A stretch of 27,068 nt of DNA. Origin: a virus. How positions within the stretch are numbered: position 1 is the first letter of the stretch; each line of letters opens with the position of its first letter. Below are positions 1 to 7,653 of the stretch, piece by piece. The notes under the pieces were generated by a model that ran no database searches, was not told the DNA's origin, and saw nothing but the letters and a program-made list of their open reading frames with translations. Both the position numbers and the translations under genes were made by a program. The stretch covers positions 1 through 27,068 of IMG/VR virus record IMGVR_UViG_3300042383_000617; one strand, written 5' to 3'.

Positions 1-243
1 GGCCCTGATGGACGGCAGGTCAGTCAGCAGCAGTCATTGAACAACCGCGATGCACTTATCTCGGCGCTGATCCAAGACAACGCCCAACACGCCGGTCGCT
101 CTGGCGTCTACCAAGGACGAGGTAACCCTCCTCCGGAGTTCATGGCGCCGCCTCCGCCTCCCAACATCCCGGCTCTGTGGGGTCAGGCACAAAACGCAGT
201 CAGCAACGGCTGGGTGAGCCCAGCGGCAGGATTATGGGGTTGA
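1..243 (+). CDS. 3' end of an unidentified virion-type protein (partial)
   Basis: The frame is open from the first base of the window to a TGA at 241-243, so this is the last 80 codons of a gene that begins upstream. A TTG at 37 could in principle start a 68-aa protein, but nothing favours it over read-through from the left. The tail is low in complexity: a Gln-rich start, then a proline-rich stretch (PPPEF, then five prolines), then a Trp/Gly-containing end (PAAGLWG). Pro-rich C-termini are common in phage structural proteins, and the portal in this window ends the same way. The position just before the packaging genes suggests a virion component. The product is not recognised. Confidence 0.6.
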   Translation, partial: GPDGRQVSQQQSLNNRDALISALIQDNAQHAGRSGVYQGRGNPPPEFMAPPPPPNIPALWGQAQNAVSNGWVSPAAGLWG

Positions 244-268
244 TCGGCAATCTGTAACTTCGTACACT
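240..268 (+). promoter_or_regulatory. candidate sigma70-type promoter before the packaging operon
   Basis: TTGATC at 240-245 and TACACT at 263-268 are separated by exactly 17 bases; each matches the TTGACA/TATAAT consensus at four of six positions. The -35 box overlaps the stop codon of the upstream gene. Transcription would begin near 275, giving a short leader that carries a Shine-Dalgarno-like GAGGTG (282-287) before the ATG at 292. This is inferred from spacing and sequence only; the host sigma factor is unknown. Confidence 0.33.
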
Positions 269-291
269 AACGCCTCCCCCCGAGGTGCCCC

Positions 292-1164
292 ATGAACCAG
301 AAGTTCAACGTCGGTATCTGTACGTTCTCTTATGGCGGGAACGGAGGCATTTCCTCCGAAGTTCCTGACGTCCGCGAATGGATGACCCCCCTTGTCTCGG
401 AACTGTCCCGAGACACTCGCGTTGAGAATATCCGTATCTGGAACCTAGCCGATACGCCCATCACCATGACCCGCAATCGCTGCGTCCTTATGGCGCGCGA
501 GTTTGGCGTGGACGTGCTGGTGATGGTGGATTCGGACATGAAGCCCGACCTCCTTGTCGGCCAAGACCAGGACGCCAAGCCGTTCTTCCAGTCCTCCTTC
601 GACTTCCTGGTGGACCACTACCACAAGGGCCCCTGTGTGATCGGGGCTCCGTACTGTGGCCCTCCCCCGGCAGAATGCGTGTACGTCTTTGAGTGGCGCA
701 ACATGCAGTCCAACAACGCCAATCCGGACTTCCAGTTGAAGATGTACGAGCGGTCGCAGTCCGTGAAGATGTCGGGCATCCAGGAGTGCGCTGCTCTGCC
801 CACGGGCCTGATCATGTACGACATGCGGGTCTTTGATCTGACCGAGCCCAAGACCGAAGCCGACAAGCCTTGGTTTTACTATGAGTGGGCCGACAAGTAC
901 GCGGCCGACAAGGCTTCGACGGAAGACGTGACGATGACCCGCGACCTCTCGCTCGTCGGTACGCAGAAGCTGGGCTACAACCCGGTCTTCTGTAACTGGG
1001 ATGCTTGGGCAGGTCACTGGAAGCCGAAGTGTGTCGGCAAGCCGCAGTTCATCGAAGCCAAGGCGGTCAGCGAGAAACTGAAGGAATCGTGGGCCGCCGG
1101 CTACGATCCGACCGTGAAGCTCGTAGACCTGAAGCCGAAGTTTTCCGTGAAAGTGAATGGCTGA
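292..1164 (+). CDS. GT-A-like glycosyltransferase (phage family near terminase)
   Basis: A 290-aa protein with features of GT-A fold glycosyltransferases, which transfer a sugar from a nucleotide-sugar donor with a divalent metal. The N-terminal strand (VGICTFSYGG) is followed by an Arg/Asn-containing helix (MTRNRCVLMA) and a hydrophobic strand ending in a DxD motif, DSDM, at residues 80-83, the expected metal/nucleotide site. An acidic patch (STEDVTMTRD) and a GHW histidine near residue 242 sit where GT-A enzymes have late catalytic or metal residues. No signal peptide or membrane helix is seen. It overlaps the next gene by 8 bases and lies directly upstream of the terminase genes. Such enzymes in phages may decorate virion proteins, host surface glycans or modified DNA bases; the target cannot be told here. 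The fold assignment is fairly confident, the substrate unknown. Confidence 0.72.
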   Translation: MNQKFNVGICTFSYGGNGGISSEVPDVREWMTPLVSELSRDTRVENIRIWNLADTPITMTRNRCVLMAREFGVDVLVMVDSDMKPDLLVGQDQDAKPFFQSSFDFLVDHYHKGPCVIGAPYCGPPPAECVYVFEWRNMQSNNANPDFQLKMYERSQSVKMSGIQECAALPTGLIMYDMRVFDLTEPKTEADKPWFYYEWADKYAADKASTEDVTMTRDLSLVGTQKLGYNPVFCNWDAWAGHWKPKCVGKPQFIEAKAVSEKLKESWAAGYDPTVKLVDLKPKFSVKVNG

Positions 1165-1846
1165 GTATCGGGCCTGTGTGAAATGTGGGGTCAGCTACGC
1201 CCTCACTCCAGAGTACTTCCACAAGTCCAAGGACGGCTTCCACGCCCGCTGTCGGAAGTGTCGCAACAAGCAGGTCAAAGCCGACCGTCTGACCAAGAGT
1301 CAGAAGAAGCTCGTTGAGATTGAGAAGGGTGCGGTCGATCTCTTCATCGCCGCATCCCGGGTCGGTGGTACGAACATCCCGCATTCCAGCGAATTGCTGG
1401 AGTGCATGATGAAGTACTTCGGCGGCGTGGAGGGTTTCTCGCGGGCGTTTATGAAGCAGTTCTTCGACGCCCCCGCTGGTGGAGCGTTCCGTACCAAGCA
1501 GTTGGATTCCCTCCTGCGGCTGATCGTGAACAACACCGCCATGGGTGGGGCGAAGAAGCCGCTGGAGTTGATGACCGAAGAAGAGCTAGAAGCGCAGTAT
1601 CGGCGGGACGTTCTCGCCGCCGCCCTGGCGATCAAAGTGAATGGCAAGCAAGCAAGGATAGAGAGCAATGGGGACGTGCGAGAGTTGCCGGTGGTGGCTG
1701 CGGGAACTGCCGAGGTCGATCCAGGGGTCGTGCATGAGGTTCCCGCCACAGGTGCATCCGACCGAAGCGATGGGGGTGTTTCCGAAGACGAACTCCCTGT
1801 GGACGTGCGGGGAGTGGCACCCTCAGTCGATGAGGCAGGTGAATGA
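1157..1846 (+). CDS. zinc-ribbon protein in the small-terminase position
   Basis: A 229-aa protein starting at an ATG that overlaps the upstream stop by 8 bases. Residues 7-35 form a four-cysteine zinc ribbon, C7-x2-C10 and C32-x2-C35, with an aromatic/Lys linker (EYFHKSKDGF). The same finger is often found beside HNH or endonuclease VII domains, but no HNH motif follows here. The middle (about 50-160) is helical, with the segments YFGGVEGFSRAF and LLRLIVNNTAMGGAKKP and then an acidic TEEELEAQYRRD. The last 60 residues are acidic and probably disordered. Its stop overlaps the start of the large terminase, the usual place for the DNA-recognition (small) terminase subunit. I infer that role from position and general character; the sequence does not prove it. 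It could also be an unrelated DNA-binding regulator. Confidence 0.7.
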   Translation: MAEYRACVKCGVSYALTPEYFHKSKDGFHARCRKCRNKQVKADRLTKSQKKLVEIEKGAVDLFIAASRVGGTNIPHSSELLECMMKYFGGVEGFSRAFMKQFFDAPAGGAFRTKQLDSLLRLIVNNTAMGGAKKPLELMTEEELEAQYRRDVLAAALAIKVNGKQARIESNGDVRELPVVAAGTAEVDPGVVHEVPATGASDRSDGGVSEDELPVDVRGVAPSVDEAGE

Positions 1847-3519
1847 AAAAGCATCCGAAGATAGAGCTGCCTGACCCGCCCAAGACGGCTGGTCCTGAAG
1901 TCTCTCAGCACGCCCTCCAGCAGATGCGGGAGGTGCAGGCCGAGCTTGCATCTCGCCGCCTGGAGTCGTTGCGGCTCTATCGCCCCATGCCTCATCAGGA
2001 AGAGTTCCACAAGTGCATGGCGAGCGAACGGATCGTGCTGGGTGGTAACCGAGGTGGTAAGTCTCTGGCTGTGGCCGTGGAGGCGGCTCGCGCTGTGACG
2101 GGCCAAGACCCCTACGGCAAGTATCCAGAGAAGGACGGCAACCTCGCCATCGTCGGCCGCAACTGGCCCCACATCGGGCTTGTCATCTATCCGATCCTCT
2201 TCAAAGCCGGGGCGTTCCGAATCATCCGCGATGAAGAGACGGGAGAGTGGCGCTCCATGCGCAAGGGGGACGACAAGTCTAAAAGCAAACCAGCCCCGCC
2301 ATTAATCCCGCCACGGCTCATCAAAGACATGAGCTGGGTGCTGAAGAACGCCGGCTATCTCAACAAAGTCGAACTGACCAACGGCTGGAACATCTGGTGC
2401 TTCTCTTCTGAAGGCGAGCCTCCGCAGGGCTATCAGGCAGATTTTATTTGGCTGGACGAGGACCTTAACAACGAGCGTTGGGTGGGGGAGTGCCAAGCCC
2501 GACTGGCGGATCGCAAAGGCCGCTTTGTGTGGGCAGCCATGCCGCACTCCAAGAATGACGCGCTCATTGGGCTGTGCGAACGTGCCGACAAGGCGATTGA
2601 GAACGGCGAAGAGAATCCGATCATCCGCAAGTTCACGTTCAGGTTTTTAGATAACGACTTCATTGATGACGAGGAAAAGCGAAAGAACATTGAGCGGTGG
2701 AGCGCGCTTGGCCAAGAAGAATTGAAGATGCGTGCCGAGGGTGAGTTCACCACCGAATCCACCCTCATGTACCCGACGTTCAACCAGTCGGTCCACATTC
2801 TCCCCCGGTCAGAACTGCCGGCCGGTCTGGTGCCTCCCGACTGGACCCGCTACGTGGCCATCGATCCAGGCCATGCGGTGATGGCGTGTGTCTTCGGTGC
2901 TGTACCCCCAGACGAGAAGTTCTTGCTCATCTACGACGAACTGTATATCAGGCAGTGCAACAGCCTGATCTTTGGCGAGCGCTTCTGGGAGAAGGCCCAG
3001 GACCAGCATTTCTACAACTTCATCATGGACATGCACGGAGGCATGCTGCGTGACCTGGGGTCCGGCCGACTGCCCCATGAGTTGTATTCGGAGGAGTTGA
3101 AGAAGCGGAACTGCCGCTCCCAGATATCCGGCTTCGGGTTCATGCCGGGGTCTGACGACATCCCGGCCCGCACAGCGATGGTCCGTCAGATGCTGCACAT
3201 CCGTGGCGACGGGACGACGAAACTCAAAATCCTGGAAGGCTCCTGCCCCAACCTTCTTAGGGAACTGAGGCGCTACCGAAAAAAGACGACCACCGTCAAC
3301 GGGCAGGTCTACGTGACCGATGAGCCGCAGACCCGCGGAGAGGTCCACGCCTGTCAATCCTTGGAATACCTCTGTGCCTACGAGCCCAAGTACCACGCCC
3401 CGCCGAAGACCTATGGTCCCGAGCCGTGGTGGGTGAAGTACCTGTCTGAGAAGAAACGCCGCCAGCGGGAGTCCGAAGACCCCGCTTTGTATCTAGCCCC
3501 GAAAGGATTTGGAAAATGA
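1843..3519 (+). CDS. terL: terminase large subunit (packaging ATPase/nuclease)
   Basis: A 558-aa motor protein that pumps DNA into the prohead through the portal and cuts the concatemer. The N-terminal ATPase shows an adenine-binding-like segment (YRPMPHQEEF, about 46-55), a Walker A GGNRGGKS at 67-74 and a Walker B strand FIWLDED with D205-E206. The C-terminal RNase H-like nuclease shows the first acidic strand YVAIDPGH (D341) and a second, MDMHG (D396). The usual third site, DHAxDALxYL in relatives, reads GEVHACQSLEYL (about 499-510), so an Asp is replaced and E500 is the only nearby acid before the helix. Length is normal for the family. ATGA overlaps join it to the genes on both sides. 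Assignment is confident; whether the nuclease is fully active is open. Confidence 0.95.
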   Translation: MKKHPKIELPDPPKTAGPEVSQHALQQMREVQAELASRRLESLRLYRPMPHQEEFHKCMASERIVLGGNRGGKSLAVAVEAARAVTGQDPYGKYPEKDGNLAIVGRNWPHIGLVIYPILFKAGAFRIIRDEETGEWRSMRKGDDKSKSKPAPPLIPPRLIKDMSWVLKNAGYLNKVELTNGWNIWCFSSEGEPPQGYQADFIWLDEDLNNERWVGECQARLADRKGRFVWAAMPHSKNDALIGLCERADKAIENGEENPIIRKFTFRFLDNDFIDDEEKRKNIERWSALGQEELKMRAEGEFTTESTLMYPTFNQSVHILPRSELPAGLVPPDWTRYVAIDPGHAVMACVFGAVPPDEKFLLIYDELYIRQCNSLIFGERFWEKAQDQHFYNFIMDMHGGMLRDLGSGRLPHELYSEELKKRNCRSQISGFGFMPGSDDIPARTAMVRQMLHIRGDGTTKLKILEGSCPNLLRELRRYRKKTTTVNGQVYVTDEPQTRGEVHACQSLEYLCAYEPKYHAPPKTYGPEPWWVKYLSEKKRRQRESEDPALYLAPKGFGK

Positions 3520-3833
3520 CCGACTTTGCTATGCCGAAGGCTGACCTGGGTGACTTTGTTCAGTACTACCGCCATGAAGGTGCCGAGCCCAACGTGGGCA
3601 TCGTGACCGCTGTCTCGTCCCGCACGCTCACGCTCTGGGTCATCGCCCCGGGCTACGGTGGCGTGGAGCGTCCAAGCGTCCATCACGTCACCGATCCAGG
3701 GGTGGCGGAGTTCCCGGCCTGGAAGGAATACGGCTTCTGGGACCTGCGCAAAGGCAAGGATGCGATTCTCTCGGAAAAGGTGGCCTTGCTGGAGAAGAAG
3801 CTGGCTGACCTGGAGGGGAAAAAGGCCCGCTAG
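3516..3833 (+). CDS. small terminase-portal linker protein, function unknown
   Basis: A 105-aa protein whose ATG overlaps the terminase stop (ATGA). The first 70 residues look beta-rich, with GDFVQYYRHEG and GIVTAVSSRTLTLWVIAP, resembling a small SH3-like barrel. The last 25 residues form a charged helix with heptad-like leucines (SEKVALLEKKLADLEGKK), a likely short coiled coil that could oligomerise it. Small proteins with this layout sit between terminase and portal in a number of phages, but I cannot name a characterised member. A role in packaging or head completion is inferred only from position. Confidence 0.7.
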   Translation: MTDFAMPKADLGDFVQYYRHEGAEPNVGIVTAVSSRTLTLWVIAPGYGGVERPSVHHVTDPGVAEFPAWKEYGFWDLRKGKDAILSEKVALLEKKLADLEGKKAR

Positions 3834-3858
3834 GACACTGATCCATAGGAGAACCTAG

Positions 3859-5850
3859 ATGGCCGACGAGAATCCCCTGCGCCCAATAGTGGCCACTTGG
3901 CTGAAGAAGATCGAACTAGCCAAGAAGCACAAGAAGCCCTTTGCCGATGATGCGGCCGAGGCTCTTGGCTTCTATGACAGCGATCCTGACACCATGTGGA
4001 AGGACTCCACCGCGCGTGGGGACAAGGGCTACAACAAGGGGATCGATGCCCCGCCGATCCGGTTGTGCATCAACCGCGTCTGGGAGGCCGTGCGTCTGTT
4101 TGCGTCGGTGATCCATCACCGTAACCCGCAGCGTACGGTCAGCCCGAAGGAGTACCCCATCGTCGGCCCGGCTCTCCTGGGCATCTTCCCGCAGCAGCCG
4201 GTTCCCCAGATGGGCCCCGATGGTCCCGTGATGGGGCCTGACGGCCAGCCGGTGATGATGCCGGACCCCGGGATGCAGATGTACGAGCAGGGCCTTCAGC
4301 AGCAGCAGATGATGTGGGAGCGCCGCAAGGTGATCGCCCAGTTGTTGGAAGGATATTTGAACTACACCCCCAACGAACTGAACCTCAAAGGCCACTCCCG
4401 CAAGGTGGTGGAAGAGGCGTTCATTAAGGGTGCTGGTGTCTGGTGGCACGAACTCTACTCGCCTTCTGGGTCGCAGGTGAAGTTCGCCGGGTCGTTCTTT
4501 GACTCCATCGACAACATCGTCTGGGACCCGGATGCCGATGAGTTTGAAGACATCCGCTGGGCCGCCCGCAAGCGGACGCAGCCCATCGATGAGGTGGCAG
4601 CGAAGTTCGGCCTGTCTCGCGACGACCTGAAGGGGCACATCGAATCCTACGCCTCCCGCACGGAGGAAGGTGAGCGTGGCTACGAAACCAAGCGCAAGAA
4701 CGGCAAGACGAACGACCTCATCTGCTACTGGGAGATTTACTCCAAGACCGGCTTTGGAGATCGCCTGAAGGACGCCGACAAGGACCTGCAAGGAAAGTTT
4801 GATTCGTTAGGCCAGAACTGTTACATCGTCGTCGCAGAGGGCGTGGAGTTCCCATTGAACCTCCCCCCTGCCCTGCTTCAGGAAGAGGCCGGCGAGAACG
4901 GGGTGCCGCAGAACTTCTTCATGGCTGCCCAGTGGCCGATCCCCTTCTGGGCTGAACCAAACGGCTGGCCCTTCACGCTCCTGGCGTGGCACGGCAAGCC
5001 GGGCTACTCATGGCCGATCTCCTTGATCCGCCCTGGTATTTCGGAGTTGCGGTTCATCAACTGGGCGATGTCGTTCCTCGCCACCCGGATCGCCACGTCC
5101 TCGCAGACGCTGATCGGTGTTGCCAAGGCGGCTGACCCAGACCTGAAGGCCAAGATTCTGGAGAAGTCGGAGAAGGGATTCAACATCGTTGAAATCTCGG
5201 AGGCGGTGGGCAGATCGGTCAGCGACGTGATCTCGGTGTTCCAGACTCCTGGCGTGACCCAGGACATGTACCAGATCATCAGCGAGGTCACCGCCCTCTT
5301 CGACCGCCGCGTGGGGCTTACTGAACTTTTGTATGGTATGACCCGGAACCAGTTCCGGTCAGCTGCAGAAGCCCAGGTGAAGGCCGAGCAAATCTCGGTC
5401 AGGCCCGACGACTATGCAAATATTCTGGAAGACGCTCTCTCGGAGGTCGCTCGCAAGGAAGCCCTCCTCGCCCGGTGGTTGATCTATCCGCAGGACGTGG
5501 AACCGCTCTTGGGACCGATGGCCGCGCAGGCGTGGGGCATGCACGTCCAGGGCGAGAATCCCGACGCGATTGTCCGCGAGTACTCCTACCGCGTCGAAGC
5601 CGGGTCGGCTCGTAAACCGAATCTCGCGACGAAGACGGAGAACCTCAACAACTTCCTGCAGGTGGCCATGCCTGTGGCGCAGGGTCTTCTCCAGGCCGGT
5701 CAGCCCGATCTGTTCAATAGCCTGATGACGGCCTGGGGTCAGGTGAACCAGTTCGACGTGTCGTCGTACCTCGTTCCACCACCGCCTCCTCCGCCCCCTG
5801 GTCCTCCGCCCGGTGAGCCGCCCCCCGCTCCGCCTCCCCAAGGACAATAG
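3859..5850 (+). CDS. portal protein
   Basis: A 663-aa protein that should form the dodecameric ring at the unique head vertex, through which DNA enters and leaves. A strong Shine-Dalgarno AGGAGA (3847-3852) lies six bases before the ATG. Portal-like features are the early helix with RLCINRVWEAVRLFA, the wing region FFDSIDNIVWDPDADEFED followed by ARKRTQ, and a late helical stem/crown region around GMTRNQFRSAAEAQVKAEQ. A Pro/Met/Gln-rich loop (about residues 110-150) is inserted before the wing. The C-terminus (640-663) is nearly all proline and glycine, probably disordered. It directly follows the terminase genes, as expected. The portal assignment rests on position, length and these segments and is fairly firm. 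Confidence 0.87.
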   Translation: MADENPLRPIVATWLKKIELAKKHKKPFADDAAEALGFYDSDPDTMWKDSTARGDKGYNKGIDAPPIRLCINRVWEAVRLFASVIHHRNPQRTVSPKEYPIVGPALLGIFPQQPVPQMGPDGPVMGPDGQPVMMPDPGMQMYEQGLQQQQMMWERRKVIAQLLEGYLNYTPNELNLKGHSRKVVEEAFIKGAGVWWHELYSPSGSQVKFAGSFFDSIDNIVWDPDADEFEDIRWAARKRTQPIDEVAAKFGLSRDDLKGHIESYASRTEEGERGYETKRKNGKTNDLICYWEIYSKTGFGDRLKDADKDLQGKFDSLGQNCYIVVAEGVEFPLNLPPALLQEEAGENGVPQNFFMAAQWPIPFWAEPNGWPFTLLAWHGKPGYSWPISLIRPGISELRFINWAMSFLATRIATSSQTLIGVAKAADPDLKAKILEKSEKGFNIVEISEAVGRSVSDVISVFQTPGVTQDMYQIISEVTALFDRRVGLTELLYGMTRNQFRSAAEAQVKAEQISVRPDDYANILEDALSEVARKEALLARWLIYPQDVEPLLGPMAAQAWGMHVQGENPDAIVREYSYRVEAGSARKPNLATKTENLNNFLQVAMPVAQGLLQAGQPDLFNSLMTAWGQVNQFDVSSYLVPPPPPPPPGPPPGEPPPAPPPQGQ

Positions 5851-5856
5851 CCCAGT

Positions 5857-6384
5857 ATGGATATTCCCGTCGAAGTCCAGCGAGCCGGCCGAGAGGCGAT
5901 TGAGACGTACAGGCGTGCCCTGCCCTACGGGGAACGCTGGGCCACGATGTGCGCTCTCCAAGTCGCCCCGGGCACCAAGGGCTCAGACCGGGCGTTCATG
6001 GAAGGCCGCATGAACAACCAGCAGTTGGATGACATGCCCGTGCAGTCCGCGAAGTGGATGGTCAAAGAAGCCAAGGAAGCCGGGATCAATATCTCCGGCA
6101 AGTACTACTGCGGCGGGCTTGCGGACAAGCGTGGCTGGAAAGACCCCGAAGCCTGGGTGTCATCGAACGACGACATCATGCGCGTGGCCAAGAGCCGCCG
6201 GATGGCTGTGGCCGGCACGGTCAATTACGACCCGGGCCCGGCTGCCCCGCAGCGCAAACTGATCAACGAGAAGATCGTTAAGCGAGAGGTCGCCAAGGAG
6301 CTTCGGAAGAACCCGGGCGCCAAGGCGGCGGATGTGCGGGAGCGCATCCTGGAGAAGCACACTTACAGAGCGAAAGGTCGATAA
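5857..6384 (+). CDS. unidentified head/neck-region protein
   Basis: A 175-aa soluble protein starting six bases after the portal stop, with a weak AGGA at 5841-5844. It has a helical N-terminus, then a central segment with KWMVKEAKEAGINISGKYYC and GWKDPEAWVSSNDDIMRVAK, and a basic, helical C-terminus (KREVAKELRKNPGAKAADVR). No catalytic motif is recognised. The pattern SGKYYCGGLADKRGWKDPEAW looks like a conserved core rather than low-complexity sequence. Position between the portal and the fibre genes suggests a structural or assembly role. It ends in a TAATG overlap with the next gene. Confidence 0.72.
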   Translation: MDIPVEVQRAGREAIETYRRALPYGERWATMCALQVAPGTKGSDRAFMEGRMNNQQLDDMPVQSAKWMVKEAKEAGINISGKYYCGGLADKRGWKDPEAWVSSNDDIMRVAKSRRMAVAGTVNYDPGPAAPQRKLINEKIVKREVAKELRKNPGAKAADVRERILEKHTYRAKGR

Positions 6385-6710
6385 TGAGTCAGATTGAACG
6401 GTTTTTCTATGGTGCCACGGTCGTTGCCGCGTCGTCGGCTGCGGCTACCACGCCGCGTATTCCGTACGGCCGTTACTCCGGCGGCGGCGTCATCATCGGC
6501 AACACTAACGGCGCCACGCAAATCCGCTGGCATGCATCGGCTGGCCCAGAGGACGTGCCAGTTCAGGTGTTCTCCGATGGCGCTGCCGTGACTACGGCGG
6601 TGGTTGTCGGTGCCCACCCGATCCCGGAGGCGTGCTTCGGCTTTGGGTACGTCGCGCCGGTCATCGTCGGTGCGGCCAGCTGCAATCTCTCTGTGCTGGT
6701 GAAGGGATGA
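6384..6710 (+). CDS. small beta-rich virion-type protein
   Basis: A 108-aa protein coupled by TAATG to the gene before and ATGA to the gene after. It is rich in Ala, Val, Gly and short beta-type strands (GGGVIIGNTNGATQIRWHA, then VPVQVFSDGAAVTTAVVVG, then ending CNLSVLVKG), with few charges. This composition fits a jelly-roll or decoration-type virion protein, but no family is recognised. There is no signal peptide or clear membrane helix. Confidence 0.65.
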   Translation: MSQIERFFYGATVVAASSAAATTPRIPYGRYSGGGVIIGNTNGATQIRWHASAGPEDVPVQVFSDGAAVTTAVVVGAHPIPEACFGFGYVAPVIVGAASCNLSVLVKG

Positions 6711-6838
6711 CCAGCAGCATCACGCTTGCTCCCCGCAAGAAGCCACAGCCGGTGGTGCGGGTGGTGTACACGCTCAAAGCCGCTAACGGCAATTTCCTGA
6801 TCACTAAGGACGCCAAGAACATCACGGTGAAGTACTAA
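6707..6838 (+). CDS. 43-aa basic microprotein
   Basis: A short gene that starts at an ATG overlapping the previous stop (ATGA, 6707-6710) and ends in a TAA that overlaps the next start (TAATG, 6836-6840). The product begins MTSSITLAPRKKPQPVVRVV and ends NFLITKDAKNITVKY; it is basic and likely forms two or three beta strands. Coupling on both sides, identical to that of undoubted neighbours, is the main evidence that it is translated. Function is unknown. Confidence 0.58.
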   Translation: MTSSITLAPRKKPQPVVRVVYTLKAANGNFLITKDAKNITVKY

Positions 6839-7653
6839 TGCCAGACACATTCATCTCCCAGCTTCCGCTCTCCTCCGCTGCCGCTGATGCGGTTGTGGCC
6901 GCCGACAGCGGTGACGGCACCGTGACGAACAAGGTCACGCTGGCTTCTATCGCTGCGCTTGGCGGCGGGGCCCCTGCTACCCATGCGGCGACTCACGGTT
7001 CGGCCGGCACTGATCCCATTACGCCCGCAGCGATTGGGGCGGTGGCAACCAATGACGCCCGGCTCACTAATGCCCGCGCCCCTACTGGTCATGCCAGTTC
7101 GCACGGGTCTGCAGGAACCGATCCCATCACCCCGGCGGCCATCGGCGCTGCACTGGCCAGCCATCAGCACACCCTGAGTGCAGTCACCGATGCCGGGACC
7201 GCAGCCTCGCGTAACGTGCCGGCGGTGGGCAACGCCTCTTCTACGGAGGTGGTCTTGGGCTCGGACGGTCGGCTCATCGACAGCCGGGTGCCGACGAGCC
7301 ACGCCACGTCGCACCGCAGCACGGGGGCCGATGCGATTACTCCCGTAGTCCTCACTCCATCGCTGACGAGCAGCCAGAACGACTGGTCCCCCGGCGTGGC
7401 GGATGTGATCTACATCACGGCGAGCGGAGCGTTGAACATCACTGGCCTTGCGGCCAGTGCGGTGGATGGGTTCTGTGTTCTCCTGGTCAACGTGAGTGCG
7501 TCGGCCAACATCACGCTGGCCCATGAGTCCAACTCCAGCACGGCGGCCAATCGCTTCCGCTCTGCATACGGGGCGAACTATGTCCTGTATGCAGACGGCG
7601 GGTCAGCCACGCTGGTGTATCACGCCGCGTCGTCTCGCTGGAGAATCCTGTGA
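6838..7653 (+). CDS. tail fibre protein with His-x3-His/ITP repeats
   Basis: A 271-aa fibre-type protein. The N-terminus (DTFISQLPLSSAAADAVVAA) resembles the short N-terminal modules that begin many phage fibres and may dock it to the tail. Residues 49-169 carry three copies of a HAxxHxSxGxDxITP repeat (His pairs at 49/53, 85/89 and about 155/159), with the common fibre linker NDARLTNARAPTGH between the first two. Such spaced histidines can bind metal along a trimer axis in known fibres. The C-terminal 100 residues look beta-rich (VIYITASGALNITGL, then NYVLYADGGSATLVY) and could be a cap or receptor-binding head. It is coupled to the LamG-like gene by a GTGA overlap, suggesting the two products work together. 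Confidence 0.8.
   Translation: MPDTFISQLPLSSAAADAVVAADSGDGTVTNKVTLASIAALGGGAPATHAATHGSAGTDPITPAAIGAVATNDARLTNARAPTGHASSHGSAGTDPITPAAIGAALASHQHTLSAVTDAGTAASRNVPAVGNASSTEVVLGSDGRLIDSRVPTSHATSHRSTGADAITPVVLTPSLTSSQNDWSPGVADVIYITASGALNITGLAASAVDGFCVLLVNVSASANITLAHESNSSTAANRFRSAYGANYVLYADGGSATLVYHAASSRWRIL
6982..7344 (+). repeat. three HAxxHxSxGxDxITP coding repeats
   Basis: Repeat units begin at about 6982, 7090 and 7300 within the fibre gene. The first two are nearly identical in protein (HGSAGTDPITPAAIGA in both) but differ at many third codon positions, so the repeat is kept by selection on protein rather than being a recent DNA duplication. The third is more diverged (HRSTGADAITP). Confidence 0.8.
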
